In this document: positions 46,401 to 47,452 of the stretch, one piece after another
Numbering within the stretch: position 1 is the first letter of the stretch
How the letters are laid out: every line of letters begins with the position of its first letter
From: Priapulus caudatus
Taxonomy: Eukaryota > Priapulida > Priapulimorpha > Priapulimorphida > Priapulidae
Assembly (NCBI RefSeq): GCF_000485595.1
Contig: NW_014577071.1
Location: 454,890 to 502,341 of the forward strand
Reading direction: 5' to 3'
DNA: 47,452 nt
The notes under the pieces: generated by a model
What the model was told of the DNA's origin: nothing
The model's input: only the letters and a program-made list of their open reading frames with translations
Database searches by the model: none
Made by a program: the position numbers and the translations under genes

Positions 46401-47010
46401 TGGCTTAGCTCTAAAGAGTTTTAATAATGGTAATTGATTCACGTATTACTTTGCGAATAAAGGTGAAGCGAGTCAGGTTGGATTCTTAAGTGGTTATGCG
46501 GGATTGGGAAGCGGTGATACTGCTGATTTTAGGATCTCGGTGTTTTGATTTATTTGGCTTAGCTCACTCGTCGTGCACTTATATTCTGTAATTCCGACGA
46601 TCCGACGTGGTGGGGCCACTTGGAACAAAATGACGGGCGCTTATTTTCTGGTCCATGTGATTGGTTATCATGGACCGAATGTACTCGTGTTAAATAAAGA
46701 TAAATCTAAACACGAACTTAAATTAAAGGATACAATGAATACTAACAATAAATAACCAAACAATAAATATAATTTCGCTGCCAGATTGAACACACACAGA
46801 CCCCCCCTGTATGTTGAGTGAAATGTAAGATTATATATATCATACCTGAACAAAAGCTGAATGCGTATTTGTCAAAGCCACTGTGAGAATATGTTGGCAT
46901 ATTCCCCCATAAATCACGGGAAACGTACGAATTAGCTCAGGGCTATATAGTAAACGAACGAAAACTAGAATAACGTGATATACATCGACGTTAACATCAC
47001 CTGACAAAAT

Positions 47011-47400
47011 GCGCAGTAGTTTTTCCGCACTGTTTATTTTAAGGAAGCGCGCCACACAGTAAAGCACAATTGGACTTATATTTGACAACCGAAGCGAACA
47101 ACATGTGGAACACCACGGGGCGAACTGCAAATCAGTTTATTATTAACCAATTAATGTATAACTCGGTATTTGTAAGAACCAGAGTGCGACAAATACCTCG
47201 CAAAGCACGGATGACTTGCGTTGCAAATTGACCGCTGAAGATAATTATAAAGTCGTATGTGGGTCAACGTGCACGCGGCCCTTTGCCACACCCAGTCAAT
47301 CTACCCGTGTTGCTGCTGACATGTGCTCGGATCGGAGTCACTGTTACAGGTTGTCGCGAGCTGCATGAGCTGCGTCCTGAGCGATGAACGGCAGTGTACA
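47011..47400. other. Sequence after D3 copy 2, no gene seen
   Basis: Does not match the sequence following copy 1. It contains no supported exon. Confidence 0.4.
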
Positions 47401-47413
47401 GACAGAGAGAGAG

Positions 47414-47452
<39 letters not shown>
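47401..47452. repeat. (GA)n microsatellite at window end
   Basis: A third GA tract, cut by the window edge. In the two earlier cases such a tract preceded a D3 copy, so another copy may follow. Confidence 0.9.

Larger units (their letters stand above)
42352..47010. repeat. Duplication D3, copy 2
   Basis: Collinear with 35268-41145. The part before about 43440 is nearly identical to copy 1; the part after has many single-base deletions, so sequence quality changes at the (TA)n hairpin. It contains no intact gene. Confidence 0.85.

Overview
The window is eukaryotic, most likely from a non-vertebrate metazoan. It has short exons with canonical GT/AG junctions, long AT-rich introns and intergenic DNA, CpG-rich promoter-like islands, abundant microsatellites, a tRNA-derived SINE-like module and short vertebrate-type telomeric (TTAGGG) tracts. 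No operon, ribosome binding site or other bacterial signal is visible. The interspersed repeat with a CATCTGAC/GTCAGATG hairpin followed by GTCCGT-rich sequence looks like repeats I associate with marine invertebrates such as molluscs or amphioxus. I cannot fix the phylum.

Gene content is low. The only gene I can name is the 3' end of the delta subunit of the COPI coatomer (delta-COP/archain) on the + strand: an exon at 337-544, a possible in-frame cassette exon at 1254-1328, and the terminal exon at 1422-1511 with its stop codon. A second clear exon at 5160-5328 has good coding character but I do not recognise the protein. Other coding candidates are weak: a 54-codon ORF in a CpG-rich patch at 7586-7750, and a minus-strand ORF at 34402-34728.

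The layout is dominated by large duplications. (D1) About 957-11550 recurs at 12680-20040; the second copy is full of single-base indels, and the first copy carries an extra 3.3 kb (4773-8097). Each copy ends in a 31-bp-unit minisatellite (11550-12654 and 20040-21375), and a 25-N gap separates them. (D2) The 3.3-kb insert recurs at 24806-28480 with its two halves in reversed order. (D3) About 35268-41145 recurs at 42352-47010, each copy preceded by a (GA)n tract. The first D3 copy contains a 766-N gap in a (TA)n tract that the second copy crosses in tens of bases. Indel-rich second copies and junctions at microsatellites suggest false (haplotig or unpolished long-read) duplication for at least part of this, so ORFs in the second copies should not be read as separate genes.

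The most interesting pattern is a family of short palindromes, usually embedded in (TA)n, with the outer motif TATCARGAG and the inner motif ATAATA on both arms. The bases between these motifs differ between loci, but the two arms at each locus largely match one another. They occur at 3570, 5361, 5500, 7178, 21486, 35887, 36298 and in the duplicate copies, and several lie at duplication breakpoints or gaps. Two further hairpins stand out: a 117-bp inverted repeat with 52-bp arms at 32177-32293, and a GC-rich 65-bp hairpin at 10159-10223 that is identical in an otherwise error-rich second copy.
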